64,000 nucleotides of DNA from Nocardia wallacei (GTDB lineage Bacteria; Actinomycetota; Actinomycetes; Mycobacteriales; Mycobacteriaceae). Below are positions 44,153-51,911 of this stretch, piece after piece. Made by a program: the position numbers and the translations under genes. The stretch is from assembly GCF_014466955.1 (NCBI RefSeq), contig NZ_AP023396.1:6200001-6264000 (forward strand), written 5' to 3'. How positions within the stretch are numbered: position 1 is the first letter of the stretch; every line of letters begins with the position of its first letter. The notes under the pieces were generated by a model. It made no database searches. It saw only the letters and a list, made by a program, of their open reading frames with translations, and was not told the origin of the DNA.

Positions 44153-45065
44153 CGTCGCCGCCCTCCGTTCCACCGTCCGCCACGGCGGCTCGCATCTCAT
44201 GCGGAGACGCTTCCTCGTTGCCGACTGTCCTGGTTATGATTTCTTCAAGAAACCCGTCGCAGGTACAGACTTGAAACAGCTCGGTACGGATTGATTCGGT
44301 CGCCTCGATGAGCCGGGCCAGCTGCTGGCCGCGCCTGATGTCTGGCACTACCCACAGCACTGACGGGAATAAACCGTGCTCGGTCTGATAGCGTCCACTA
44401 TTGAAATATCTCGTATAGGCGTCGAGTTTGCGCCGCAGATGCGGTCCCCGTTCAGTCCCTCGGTCCAACTCGATGAACCAATGGTGCTCGTATTCGACAC
44501 CTGCCGTAATCGCGTGGAGGTCCGGTTTGAGCGCGGCTCGTGTTCCCTGCCGACCGACGTAGTACTGGTGGGCAGCACCTTCGACCGCGAGGTTCACTAG
44601 TTCGATATCGCCGCGCATGGCGGCTTCGCGCAGGACAACTCCCAGTTCGCTGACAGCGAGGGTGTGCTGGATGAATTCGCGCGACGGCGCGGTGTAGCGC
44701 TTGCGGTGCCCTCCGGACCGCAGGTGGCGCAGCAGCAGGTCCCCTCGTGATGCCAGTTGCCATACCAGCTGATCCGACCCGCGCCGGGTGCCGCCCTTGC
44801 GGCGCTTCTGGTCGTTGAGCGCGACGATCAAGCCATCCGCGGCCAGCCGGCCGAGCACTCGGGTACACGCCCGTGTTGCTGCCCCGATGGAGCTGTGACC
44901 TTCGGCGAAGTGGAGTCGCTGAAGCTGGCGCGTAGTGAGCAGACAGAACTGCTCGACGTCTTCCAGCGCCGCCAGATCGCGCCGCGAGAGGCGTTCACGC
45001 AGTGTGCCCAGCTGGCGAGGGCCGGTCCGTCGGCGAATCGGAGATTGTTCAGCAGGGCGAGTCAT
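44142..45065 (-). CDS. replication-relaxation family protein
   Basis: A 307-aa protein of the family named replication-relaxation, found on actinobacterial integrative and conjugative elements. It has an N-terminal winged helix (LEDVEQFCLLTTRQLQRLHF, ACTRVLGRLAADGLIVALN) and a C-terminal nuclease-like fold with conserved KPDLHAI and FIELDRGTER, in which Asp, Glu and Asp could bind metal as in Holliday-resolvase-like or PD-(D/E)xK folds. It is encoded 166 bases after the coupling ATPase gene. A relaxase-like or replication-initiation role is possible and would explain the absence of a classical relaxase. Confidence 0.78.
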   Translation of the reverse strand: MTRPAEQSPIRRRTGPRQLGTLRERLSRRDLAALEDVEQFCLLTTRQLQRLHFAEGHSSIGAATRACTRVLGRLAADGLIVALNDQKRRKGGTRRGSDQLVWQLASRGDLLLRHLRSGGHRKRYTAPSREFIQHTLAVSELGVVLREAAMRGDIELVNLAVEGAAHQYYVGRQGTRAALKPDLHAITAGVEYEHHWFIELDRGTERGPHLRRKLDAYTRYFNSGRYQTEHGLFPSVLWVVPDIRRGQQLARLIEATESIRTELFQVCTCDGFLEEIITRTVGNEEASPHEMRAAVADGGTEGGDDGR

Positions 45066-45231
45066 CGGCCGACTCCAGGCACGGGCCGACTGAGACCGCT
45101 GAACCAGCGGTCAGTCACATCCCCAAAGGGAGGAAGGAGGCCGAACGACCCCGGAGAACGACGAGGCGAGAGCCATGCGGTCGGAAGGGCGGCCGGACAT
45201 CGTCTCGTCCCTTCGTCTGCCCCCGTGAGCG

Positions 45232-47409
45232 TCATGCTTCACCTCCCTCACGCGGTGTCGTGCGGCGCTTGCGCCCCACCGCGATTGGACGTTCGGTCGC
45301 GTCCGCCCTATGGATCGCTGTCGATTCCGCGGCGGGGTCAGTGTTGCCGTATCGCTGGCGGCTGGTCGCGCGGATCTGTGAAGCCAGTCCAGTGGTGGGC
45401 GGCGGCGGCAGTGTCTTGATCGCCGTCCAGCCGCTCGACTCACCATCGGTCACGACACGTGCGTAGGCGTGGTGCTGGGGCAGCTTCTGGATGTCAGCGG
45501 CGTCGAGTTCCGGCGCCAGCTTGGCGATGTCGGCCGCATCCTTGGCGCTCTCCAACCGAAAGATCACCTTGGTACGAGCGTTCGAGTCCACCGATTCGAG
45601 CAGTTCGGGTGGCATCTGCTTCCGCGATTGATGAGCCAGTAGCCAGGCGACGCCGTACGACCTGGATTGAGAGAGCGCATCACCGAACGACGTCGGTAGG
45701 TGCACGAAGTTCTGGCATTCATCAACCACGACGAAGCCGGGCCGATTCATCGGCTGGTCCTCGCTGGCGCGCTCCAAGGTTGCCATCCACGCTTCGGATA
45801 CAAACAGGCTGCCGATGAGCTGCGCTGTGATCGGGCCAATGAGTCCGTCATTGAGGGCGATCAGCACAACCTTGTTGTCGCGGAAGATATCTCGAAAGCG
45901 ATACTGCGGCCGAGCTTGACCGAGCATGCGCGCTACGGACGGCCGCAGCAGATACCGGCGCAGTTTGTTCATCGGCGCGGCGATCATGGCGGCTTGGGCA
46001 GCGGGTGAGAGATCGTTGTAAGAAGCCCAAAAGCCTTCGAGCACTTCGTCATCGCCAACTTTGCCGATGGCCGAGCGTCGGACGTGTTCATCAGTGAGCA
46101 GCCTGGGCATATCCAGCAGCGTGAACGGTTCACCGCGCCGCTGTCCGGCTCGCGCCAGCGTCAGCAGGCTCGCCAGGAAGACGTCCTCGGTCCGCGGTCC
46201 CCAGCCATCCGCGAATACCGCCTTGAACACGGCCAGCAGTCCGTCGACCACCACATCGGGATCACGGTCGCCGACATCGAGCGGATTGAAACCAGGCGCC
46301 TGCGGATCGGCTGGGTCGATTATTACCACGCGGTCCATCTGGTCTGCTGGTATGCAGCGTTCGACGATGTCGTCGATCAGCTGTTTCTTCGGGTCGATCA
46401 CCAGCAGGGCATGACCGGCTTCGACATCGGCCCTTATCTGCGCCTGGAGCACCGTGCTCTTCCCGGAACCCGTAGGACCGAGAATTATTTGATGCATCAA
46501 TGAATCTCGGGCGCTGATCCCGATCGGTATCTCGGTGCCCGGAAGAGCAGTGTGTCCGATGAGCCGCCTCGTTTCGGATGGCATGCGCCTGGGCAGCAGC
46601 AACTTCGGGTGTACCGGCGCCACGCCAGGCAACTCGGCGCCGCCAAGTGGCCATCCCATCACGCAGGGCAGTTCGGCCGCCGTGAGGCGCAGAGGCCAGC
46701 GTTTCGGCGCTTCGGCCCTGTCGATACCGGAAGGCCGTATCCGTGCGGCCACGAGAGCAACGTCGGGCGGCTTCGCGTTGGATAGCGCCCCGAGTAAGCC
46801 GGTGCCGAGCCGTTTGGTCCGTCCCTTGGACGCTGCCGTGATACCTAGGCGCAGCGAAGCGCGGAAGCCGTTGTGCGCCAGGCGGTGCTCGATGGTCTTG
46901 GCAATGCCGGAGGGTGCCGGTTGCGTGCCCTTGGTGACGGTCCGCCAGAGCGATTGCCCGGGATCCGGGATGTGGCCGCGCACGGTATGGCCGGCAATGG
47001 TCGGACCCAAGAGGAGTTGCACGACCAGTTGCTCACCCGGAAGCAGTTTGGCGTTCAGCGCGGAGAGCAGTGCGGCGGTCGTGACGTCAGCCTTCGCTTC
47101 CAGCAATCCCAGCGAGCCAGGGCGGGACGAGACGCTCGCAGCGGTCGCCACGTTGGTGCGCGGTCGTTCTGGCGTGAGCGGCAGCATCGTTAGGCCGGGC
47201 AGGAGGTCACTCAGTGTGCGGTGAACCCACACAACGTGTTCCGCCTCGGTGCCCAGCAGGTGGCGAGTGCCCTTCGAATCGGCGCGACACTCCAACGCAA
47301 TACGAGGTGAACCCATGTCGGCTGCCAGACGGCCGAATGGCCGGACGATATCCTCGACACTCAGCGGTCGAGGCAAGTACAGCTGCGAAAAGACCAGTGG
47401 CTCAGTCAT
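45232..47409 (-). CDS. type IV coupling protein-like ATPase (HerA/TraM-recognition type)
   Basis: A 725-aa DNA-translocating ATPase. Walker A GPTGSGKST at 311-319, LLVIDPKKQL after it, and Walker B FVVVDECQNFVHLPTSF followed by SRSYGVAWLLAHQS form a TraG/VirD4 C-terminal TraM-recognition-like domain. The N-terminal 300 residues replace the usual membrane anchor. It probably pumps element DNA during transfer, perhaps through a partner membrane complex encoded upstream. The start ATG overlaps the stop of the 70-aa gene (ATGA). Confidence 0.85.
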   Translation of the reverse strand: MTEPLVFSQLYLPRPLSVEDIVRPFGRLAADMGSPRIALECRADSKGTRHLLGTEAEHVVWVHRTLSDLLPGLTMLPLTPERPRTNVATAASVSSRPGSLGLLEAKADVTTAALLSALNAKLLPGEQLVVQLLLGPTIAGHTVRGHIPDPGQSLWRTVTKGTQPAPSGIAKTIEHRLAHNGFRASLRLGITAASKGRTKRLGTGLLGALSNAKPPDVALVAARIRPSGIDRAEAPKRWPLRLTAAELPCVMGWPLGGAELPGVAPVHPKLLLPRRMPSETRRLIGHTALPGTEIPIGISARDSLMHQIILGPTGSGKSTVLQAQIRADVEAGHALLVIDPKKQLIDDIVERCIPADQMDRVVIIDPADPQAPGFNPLDVGDRDPDVVVDGLLAVFKAVFADGWGPRTEDVFLASLLTLARAGQRRGEPFTLLDMPRLLTDEHVRRSAIGKVGDDEVLEGFWASYNDLSPAAQAAMIAAPMNKLRRYLLRPSVARMLGQARPQYRFRDIFRDNKVVLIALNDGLIGPITAQLIGSLFVSEAWMATLERASEDQPMNRPGFVVVDECQNFVHLPTSFGDALSQSRSYGVAWLLAHQSRKQMPPELLESVDSNARTKVIFRLESAKDAADIAKLAPELDAADIQKLPQHHAYARVVTDGESSGWTAIKTLPPPPTTGLASQIRATSRQRYGNTDPAAESTAIHRADATERPIAVGRKRRTTPREGGEA

Positions 47410-47618
47410 ATTCGTTCCTCCGACTGATCAGTACCGTCGTTCGCACTGTCGTCGCTTTGGTCAGTTCGCTGGTTCTCCTGCGTCACTACTGCCATCTCCT
47501 CGGCCATGTCGAACAGGGCTCGGGCCAGCAGGTAGGTGTCGGGCGGATCGTGGCGTTCGCCCCGGACATAGATGCGACGATCGGAGTTCTTCCGATATCT
47601 GCGTTTCGAATTACCCAC
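47406..47618 (-). CDS. small hydrophilic protein, 70 aa
   Basis: GTG 47618 follows GGAAGGGGG with six bases between. The product is basic at the N-terminus (NSKRRYRKNSDRRIYVRGER) and acidic at the C-terminus, with a short helix (TYLLARALFDMAEEMAVV) between. Its stop overlaps the coupling ATPase start, so it is translationally coupled. The conserved-looking ARALFDMAEEM segment may bind a partner. Function unknown. Confidence 0.6.
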   Translation of the reverse strand: MGNSKRRYRKNSDRRIYVRGERHDPPDTYLLARALFDMAEEMAVVTQENQRTDQSDDSANDGTDQSEERI

Positions 47619-47771
47619 GACTGTCCCCCTTCCCACGACGTGTCCACCGATGACCCGTCGAAAAAGCGGCAGTGGTTCCTATTCCATCTATGACGGAAGC
47701 TGACGAGCGATACAACGAAGTTTGTGGATTCCACAACACAAAACCAGTCGTCTTTAAGCAACAGTTAATAA

Positions 47772-47969
47772 CTACCATGGCTGTCTCCGCGCCCGCCATA
47801 CCTCGATACCGACCACCACGATGCCGACGAGAATGCCGACACCCACCAGCCACGGCCAGATTTGAATTAGTATGTCGATCGTCATCGACAGGGCCACGAC
47901 GCCAAACAACACCATCAGGCAAGCTCTGAAGAACCACTTGATCGGATCCTTGTGTTCCGAGTCGCTCAT
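47772..47969 (-). CDS. small membrane protein, 65 aa
   Basis: Two hydrophobic segments (FFRACLMVLFGVVALSMTI and WLVGVGILVGIVVVGIEVW) flanked by charged ends (MSDSEHKDPIK; RARRQPW) make a two-helix membrane protein. The ATG overlaps the stop of the MT-A70 methyltransferase gene (ATGA). It sits in the transfer module and could be part of a membrane channel. No family recognised. Confidence 0.65.
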   Translation of the reverse strand: MSDSEHKDPIKWFFRACLMVLFGVVALSMTIDILIQIWPWLVGVGILVGIVVVGIEVWRARRQPW

Positions 47970-48550
47970 CGCGGCACACCCCTGTCGTGCTTCGCGTCCG
48001 AGGGCACGGGGTAACCCGGAATCACAATGTCGGAGTCGATCTCATTGCCCCAGGCATCCCAACCAGGCTGACGACGGCGGGCAAACAGTTCCAGATAGGG
48101 GCCGCCGCTGACCCGCTCGATGATCGCGTATTGCTCCTCGGGCTTGTGGCTGTGATCTTGTACCGGCGCGAAGGTCCAGGTCGGTTGCCCCCGGAAGTTG
48201 ACCGGCGCAGCGCCTCTGGTACCGAGCAGGATGTGCTCAGACATATTTCGGAGATAAACACCCAAGCCTAGTCTCGTCTTAATCCAGGTCAGAGGCGACC
48301 GTGGCGTGAATCCCCAGGCTTCGAGTACGTCGTAGCCATCTCGCAAAGTTGCATTCGTCACCCACAACCAGCAATGGCTATCGGACTCGACCAAATCGGT
48401 CACTGGCATCGCCTTGATTTCGCGGAGAGTCATCAAGTTGTAATGCTGGTCGGCGCCGCGGTGACCCTTCTGATGGACATCCCAGGGAGGGTCGGCAAGC
48501 ACACACTTGTAACGGTGTGGCTTCATCGAATAGTTCAATTGGTCGGTCAT
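47966..48550 (-). CDS. MT-A70 family adenine-N6 DNA methyltransferase
   Basis: A 194-aa S-adenosylmethionine-dependent methyltransferase. The catalytic DPPW motif is at 20-23 (CVLADPPWDV), followed by WLWVTNATLRDGYDVLEAWGF and LTWIKTRLGLG, then HILLGTRG and GPYLELFARR, the circularly permuted MT-A70 order. ATG 48550 has GGAG seven bases upstream; an ATG two codons earlier is too close to the ribosome site. It probably methylates adenine in DNA, protecting the element from restriction. It is the first gene of a small operon with the 65-aa membrane protein. Confidence 0.88.
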   Translation of the reverse strand: MTDQLNYSMKPHRYKCVLADPPWDVHQKGHRGADQHYNLMTLREIKAMPVTDLVESDSHCWLWVTNATLRDGYDVLEAWGFTPRSPLTWIKTRLGLGVYLRNMSEHILLGTRGAAPVNFRGQPTWTFAPVQDHSHKPEEQYAIIERVSGGPYLELFARRRQPGWDAWGNEIDSDIVIPGYPVPSDAKHDRGVPR

Positions 48551-48895
48551 ATCCATTCTCCTTATAACTGCTTTCGAGCGCGCGAACCCCGGGAAAGCCG
48601 ATGACTGGGCCCGAATTAACGGGGCGCGCTGCAATACCTTTAGTTAATATCTATGCGTTGGACGGCTCAACCGTCCGACCGGGTGACGTGTCGCCCGGTG
48701 CGACCGAGCATCGCGGACGGACCATACGTACTGACCGCCGACGACTTGTGCTCGCATGTGGTAGCGCTTTGCGCGTTGTTCGATCCTCAACACGCGGCGC
48801 TGAAACGGTGACTAATTCGGCCACTTCCGTATTCACTCGATCGATAGTGCGAGAGGGACTGTGGCCGTATCAGCCTCGGAATCGGTGAAGCGGAG
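48551..48895. other. intergenic region with hairpins
   Basis: A 345-base stretch between two leftward genes. GGACGG at 48660-48665 pairs with CCGTCC at 48671-48676, and CCGGG at 48679-48683 with CCCGG at 48694-48698; these back-to-back hairpins could terminate the upstream membrane protein operon. The AT-rich segment at about 48630-48655 is a possible promoter for the methyltransferase gene. A rightward open frame here lacks convincing coding character. Confidence 0.45.
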
Positions 48896-49996
48896 TCAGC
48901 CGACCGAGGAGTTGCCGTTGCTCAGGGCAAGCCGCGGCTTGCGCCCGATCTCGCTGGCAGCTGGCCCGTGACCGGCGACCGCCGGGTTCTGGTGCAGCGC
49001 AAGATGTTTGGACGCCATCACCTGGGCATGCGCTGCCTGACCTTCCAAGGAATACCGCAACCTGATGCGCTGCGCTCGTTCCCGCGCCTGTTCGGCCCAC
49101 ACCAGCGGCCATGACCTCGACAGTCGCGCATGAGCCCGAAGCTCTCGCCGATACTCCTGCCGGGCTGCTTCGATCTTGTCGGCGACCGCGTCGGCATGCC
49201 GATAGCTGTTGATCCAGCTCCCCAGCGCGATGCCAATCGCCAAGCCGCCGAAGACATATCCGGCAGTCTGCCCCTCGATGGCGGCGCGCAGGGCGAAGAT
49301 GCCCACCGCGACGAAGAGGGCGATCAGGGCCGCGATCGTCGACGCGACCATCACGTACTTCCGACCGGCCAGCGGCCCGAGCAGCAGCGCCCGATACGGT
49401 TCGTGCTCCGGCGTCAGCGTGCCGTCGTCCTTTTGCCGTTCCTGGGCCTGTTTCAGATACTTGGCCTCGGTGCCGACCATCCCGGCCAGCACGGTGGCGA
49501 CGCTGGCGGAGACGGCCTGCATCACGGCCAGCGCGGGCACCTCGCCGTAGGAGATGGCCGCGCCGCCGAGGCCCGCAATGTCCCCGAGAAGCAGCAACAG
49601 CAAAGCCAGCACGTATCCCCAGCGAGATCCGTGCTTCCGCTTTGCGAACGGGCTCAGCACGGCTGCCACGCGGGCATAGCGATCCCGCGCCGCCGTCACC
49701 AACGACCAATTGGCAGCCACCAGGTCTTGCGTCGATTGGCGGGCGGACTCGAACCCGGCCGCGGTGGCCGAAGCACGAAGCGCCTTCCGCTCACCAGCGG
49801 CGACGTGGATCTGGAGCTGTTCCGCTCCAAGGTCGTCGAACCGCTTCTCGACGTAGAACTCCGCCACATTGTTCGGCCGCGGCACAGCCGCCGCTCCTTC
49901 GACGGGATGGATGCGCGTCTGGCGCGCCTCCACCTCCAGTTCGGACGGACCACCGACAGCCCGCTTCAGACGCTGCACCAACGTATTTCGATGCAC
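48896..49996 (-). CDS. polytopic membrane protein of the transfer module
   Basis: A 366-aa protein. The N-terminal 120 residues are soluble (EKRFDDLGAEQLQIHVAAGERKAL), then come two closely spaced transmembrane helices (YVLALLLLLLGDIAGLGGAAI; LAVMQAVSASVATVLAGMVG), a cytoplasmic loop and two more (VMVASTIAALIALFVAVGIFAL; YVFGGLAIGIALGSWIN), then a basic helical tail. The four-helix layout could form a membrane pore or anchor for the coupling ATPase. It starts two bases after the lipoprotein gene, so both are one operon. Confidence 0.7.
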   Translation of the reverse strand: MHRNTLVQRLKRAVGGPSELEVEARQTRIHPVEGAAAVPRPNNVAEFYVEKRFDDLGAEQLQIHVAAGERKALRASATAAGFESARQSTQDLVAANWSLVTAARDRYARVAAVLSPFAKRKHGSRWGYVLALLLLLLGDIAGLGGAAISYGEVPALAVMQAVSASVATVLAGMVGTEAKYLKQAQERQKDDGTLTPEHEPYRALLLGPLAGRKYVMVASTIAALIALFVAVGIFALRAAIEGQTAGYVFGGLAIGIALGSWINSYRHADAVADKIEAARQEYRRELRAHARLSRSWPLVWAEQARERAQRIRLRYSLEGQAAHAQVMASKHLALHQNPAVAGHGPAASEIGRKPRLALSNGNSSVG

Positions 49997-49998
49997 GG

Positions 49999-50829
49999 CT
50001 ACCGCCCCGCACCGTCGGTCACCACGACGCAGCGCGCCGCATGAGTCTTCGCACAGAACGCGGCGTAGAACGCCTTCAACGCATCGACGTACGAAGTCGA
50101 CGGCGGCGGCCCCGCCACCTTCCCGATATCCGTCAGGCGGACGTCAGCACCCGAAAGATCCGGCGCCGGAAGGCGGTCCGCCAGCTGCACCGCCCGCTCC
50201 GGCATCAACGCAGGGTCCGCCAGCACCACGCGCTCGGTCTGCGCGCCATCGGTCGTGATGACCGTATGCAGCACATAGCGGCTACCGTCCGGATCGAGCT
50301 GCCGCACATACTCGGCGCTAAGGCCCAGTTGAGCAATGACGTCCGTTCCCCCTGCCGGGAGCTTGGCACTCGCGGCAGGCAGGTTCTTCGACACCTCCGC
50401 CATCACGGAGTCCGTCACTGCCGGCTCACGCCGAAGCCGGGCATTCTCAGTAGCACCCGGCAGGTGCAGATCGCCGTCGTACACCGCCGCAGTCGCGGCC
50501 GACGATCCCGAGAAGGCGTCGACCCGCAGGTGCCCGCCGCAGACTGCGGCCCGGCGAACGAGTTCACGGACTGGGTCGAGGCGACCGTCGTCGGCTGCCA
50601 CCGTGCGACGGCTGCCGCTCACGTCGATGGCGGCCCGCCCGGCAATCTGCCGCCCTTCCGGGCAACTGGCTACGATCTGCTTGGCCTCGGCCAGGTCGTG
50701 CGGCGCGGTGCCGGACGAACAGCCGATCATGGTCACCGCCAGCAGGACGGCGATGAACGCGAGCGTTGCGGCGCGCATGAAGAACGACAGCCTGTTCCAG
50801 GCTGCCGCAGGTAGAGTTATGGATTCCAC
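49999..50829 (-). CDS. lipoprotein of the transfer module
   Basis: A 276-aa protein from GTG 50829, which has AAGGAG seven bases upstream. A signal peptide with hydrophobic core LAFIAVLLAVTM ends in IGCSSG, a lipobox. The mature part has alternating helices and strands (RVDAFSGSSAATAAVYDGDLHL; ERVVLADPALMPER) resembling periplasmic domains with a von Willebrand-like order, but I cannot assign it. It is probably anchored to the outer face of the membrane and acts with the adjacent polytopic protein. Confidence 0.65.
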   Translation of the reverse strand: MESITLPAAAWNRLSFFMRAATLAFIAVLLAVTMIGCSSGTAPHDLAEAKQIVASCPEGRQIAGRAAIDVSGSRRTVAADDGRLDPVRELVRRAAVCGGHLRVDAFSGSSAATAAVYDGDLHLPGATENARLRREPAVTDSVMAEVSKNLPAASAKLPAGGTDVIAQLGLSAEYVRQLDPDGSRYVLHTVITTDGAQTERVVLADPALMPERAVQLADRLPAPDLSGADVRLTDIGKVAGPPPSTSYVDALKAFYAAFCAKTHAARCVVVTDGAGR

Positions 50830-50932
50830 TTGGATACTCCTTGTCTGAATGTGGAAGTTCGGGATGCGGGAGAGGTTTGAGTGGTAGGGCGCGGTGCCGG
50901 GCTGCTACCCGGCACCGCGCCCGTCGAGGACA

Positions 50933-51187
50933 TCACCGTTCGCAGTACTTGAGCCACTGCCGAAACTCGTAATCGAGGAGACCGTTCAGCACACGAGCCT
51001 GAAGCACGGTCGTCGGAGCGGCGTACTCACGCGGTTCGACGAACTCGTTGAGCTCGTCGCGGAACTGCTCCATCCGGTCGCGGATGAAGTAGATGATCTC
51101 GCTGGCGACGTCCGGGTAGTCCCCTTCGGGGACGTCGAGCACCCGGTCGGTGGCCGGGGGAAGTTTGCGGGCAGATTCTGGATTCAT
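50933..51187 (-). CDS. small protein, 84 aa
   Basis: An acidic cytoplasmic protein rich in helix (DVASEIIYFIRDRMEQFRDEL; QARVLNGLLDYEFRQWLKYC). It precedes the lipoprotein gene by about 100 bases on the same strand and is the first gene after the divergent promoter region at 51190-51356. A ribosome site GGAG precedes the ATG (CTCC on the plus strand). Function unknown; a regulatory or partition role is possible from position. Confidence 0.6.
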   Translation of the reverse strand: MNPESARKLPPATDRVLDVPEGDYPDVASEIIYFIRDRMEQFRDELNEFVEPREYAAPTTVLQARVLNGLLDYEFRQWLKYCER

Positions 51188-51267
51188 TGACCGGAGCTCC
51201 TATGTTTGCGTCTGTACTAAAAGGTCATATCCAGATTCGCACTCAAGCCCACGACGGTGCCAGAGCG

Positions 51268-51351
51268 TTGACCATCAAGCTCTTGACGGTCACCGTCGCC
51301 TGACCGTCAAAGCCGTTGACAAGAAAGGTCGAAGATGATTAATTCAATAGT
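51268..51351. promoter_or_regulatory. operator cluster and promoter before the two-gene NTPase island
   Basis: TTGACGGTC at 51283-51291 and GACCGTCAA at 51302-51310 are a perfect 9-bp inverted repeat with a 10-bp spacer. Further TTGAC boxes lie near 51269 and at 51316. The last is part of a near-consensus promoter: TTGACA at 51316-51321, 17 bases, TTAATT at 51339-51344, giving a start at about 51351 and an almost leaderless ATG at 51357. A repressor on the inverted repeat could block this promoter and the divergent one. Confidence 0.55.
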
Positions 51352-51356
51352 GAAGT

Positions 51357-51893
51357 ATGTCGCACGAATTACCATCATCATCTGCTCCGGAAAGAGAACG
51401 AACACCGGAAGTATCCTTCTTTAATCTTGATGTGATGACTGATGAGCAAATTATTGTGCTCCACCGTGGCATTGGTGTTGCCGCAAACCGGGGAGAGTAT
51501 CGAGAAGAGGATGGCTTCAATGCAATGGTGGTGGGCGACAGCATCAGTGAAAATATCTGGATGTCATTGCGGCAGCTTGCAGAGCGGCAACCGGACCGGG
51601 TCAAGCGCATTGTCGAAAAATGCGCGAATAGTGACATAGAAGAGGACTGGGATCTTCCGGCGAATGCAGTGAGCGGTTTAGTCGACCAAGATTACCCATT
51701 TGTACGCGACACGCTCATACGATTCATTACCGACCGCAGCTATGGCACTGCCATTGCCACAGATGGCGCTGAGAGAGCCGCCGAAAAATTAATACGGGAT
51801 CGGTTGACAGATGGCCAAATAGCCGACTTCAACTACCACTACATTCTCGCCGGTGGTGAAGACGAGTTGCGGGCAGCCGACCCAAATCGGTAG
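51357..51893 (+). CDS. acidic 178-aa protein paired with STAND-like NTPase
   Basis: A soluble, acidic protein without recognised domains. Helical segments (DEQIIVLHRGIGVAANRGEYRE-like start; ENIWMSLRQLAERQPDRVKRIV; AERAAEKLIRDRLTDGQIADF) dominate. Base composition is clearly lower in GC than the surrounding DNA, and codons with A/T at the third position are common, so it was probably acquired separately. Start ATG 51357 follows a near-consensus promoter. The gap to the NTPase gene is 18 bases, so both are co-transcribed. A partner, sensor or inhibitor of the NTPase is the natural guess. Confidence 0.7.
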   Translation: MSHELPSSSAPERERTPEVSFFNLDVMTDEQIIVLHRGIGVAANRGEYREEDGFNAMVVGDSISENIWMSLRQLAERQPDRVKRIVEKCANSDIEEDWDLPANAVSGLVDQDYPFVRDTLIRFITDRSYGTAIATDGAERAAEKLIRDRLTDGQIADFNYHYILAGGEDELRAADPNR

Positions 51894-51911
51894 CGCCTTT
51901 CCCTACCGTTC

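Noticed and set aside
44142..45065. Calling the replication-relaxation protein a relaxase
   Set aside because: The metal-ligand-like residues are suggestive only; no histidine triad or catalytic tyrosine of a MOB relaxase can be shown.
48601..48888. A 95-codon rightward frame in the gap after the methyltransferase gene
   Set aside because: It crosses two hairpins, has no ribosome site and no recognisable protein pattern.
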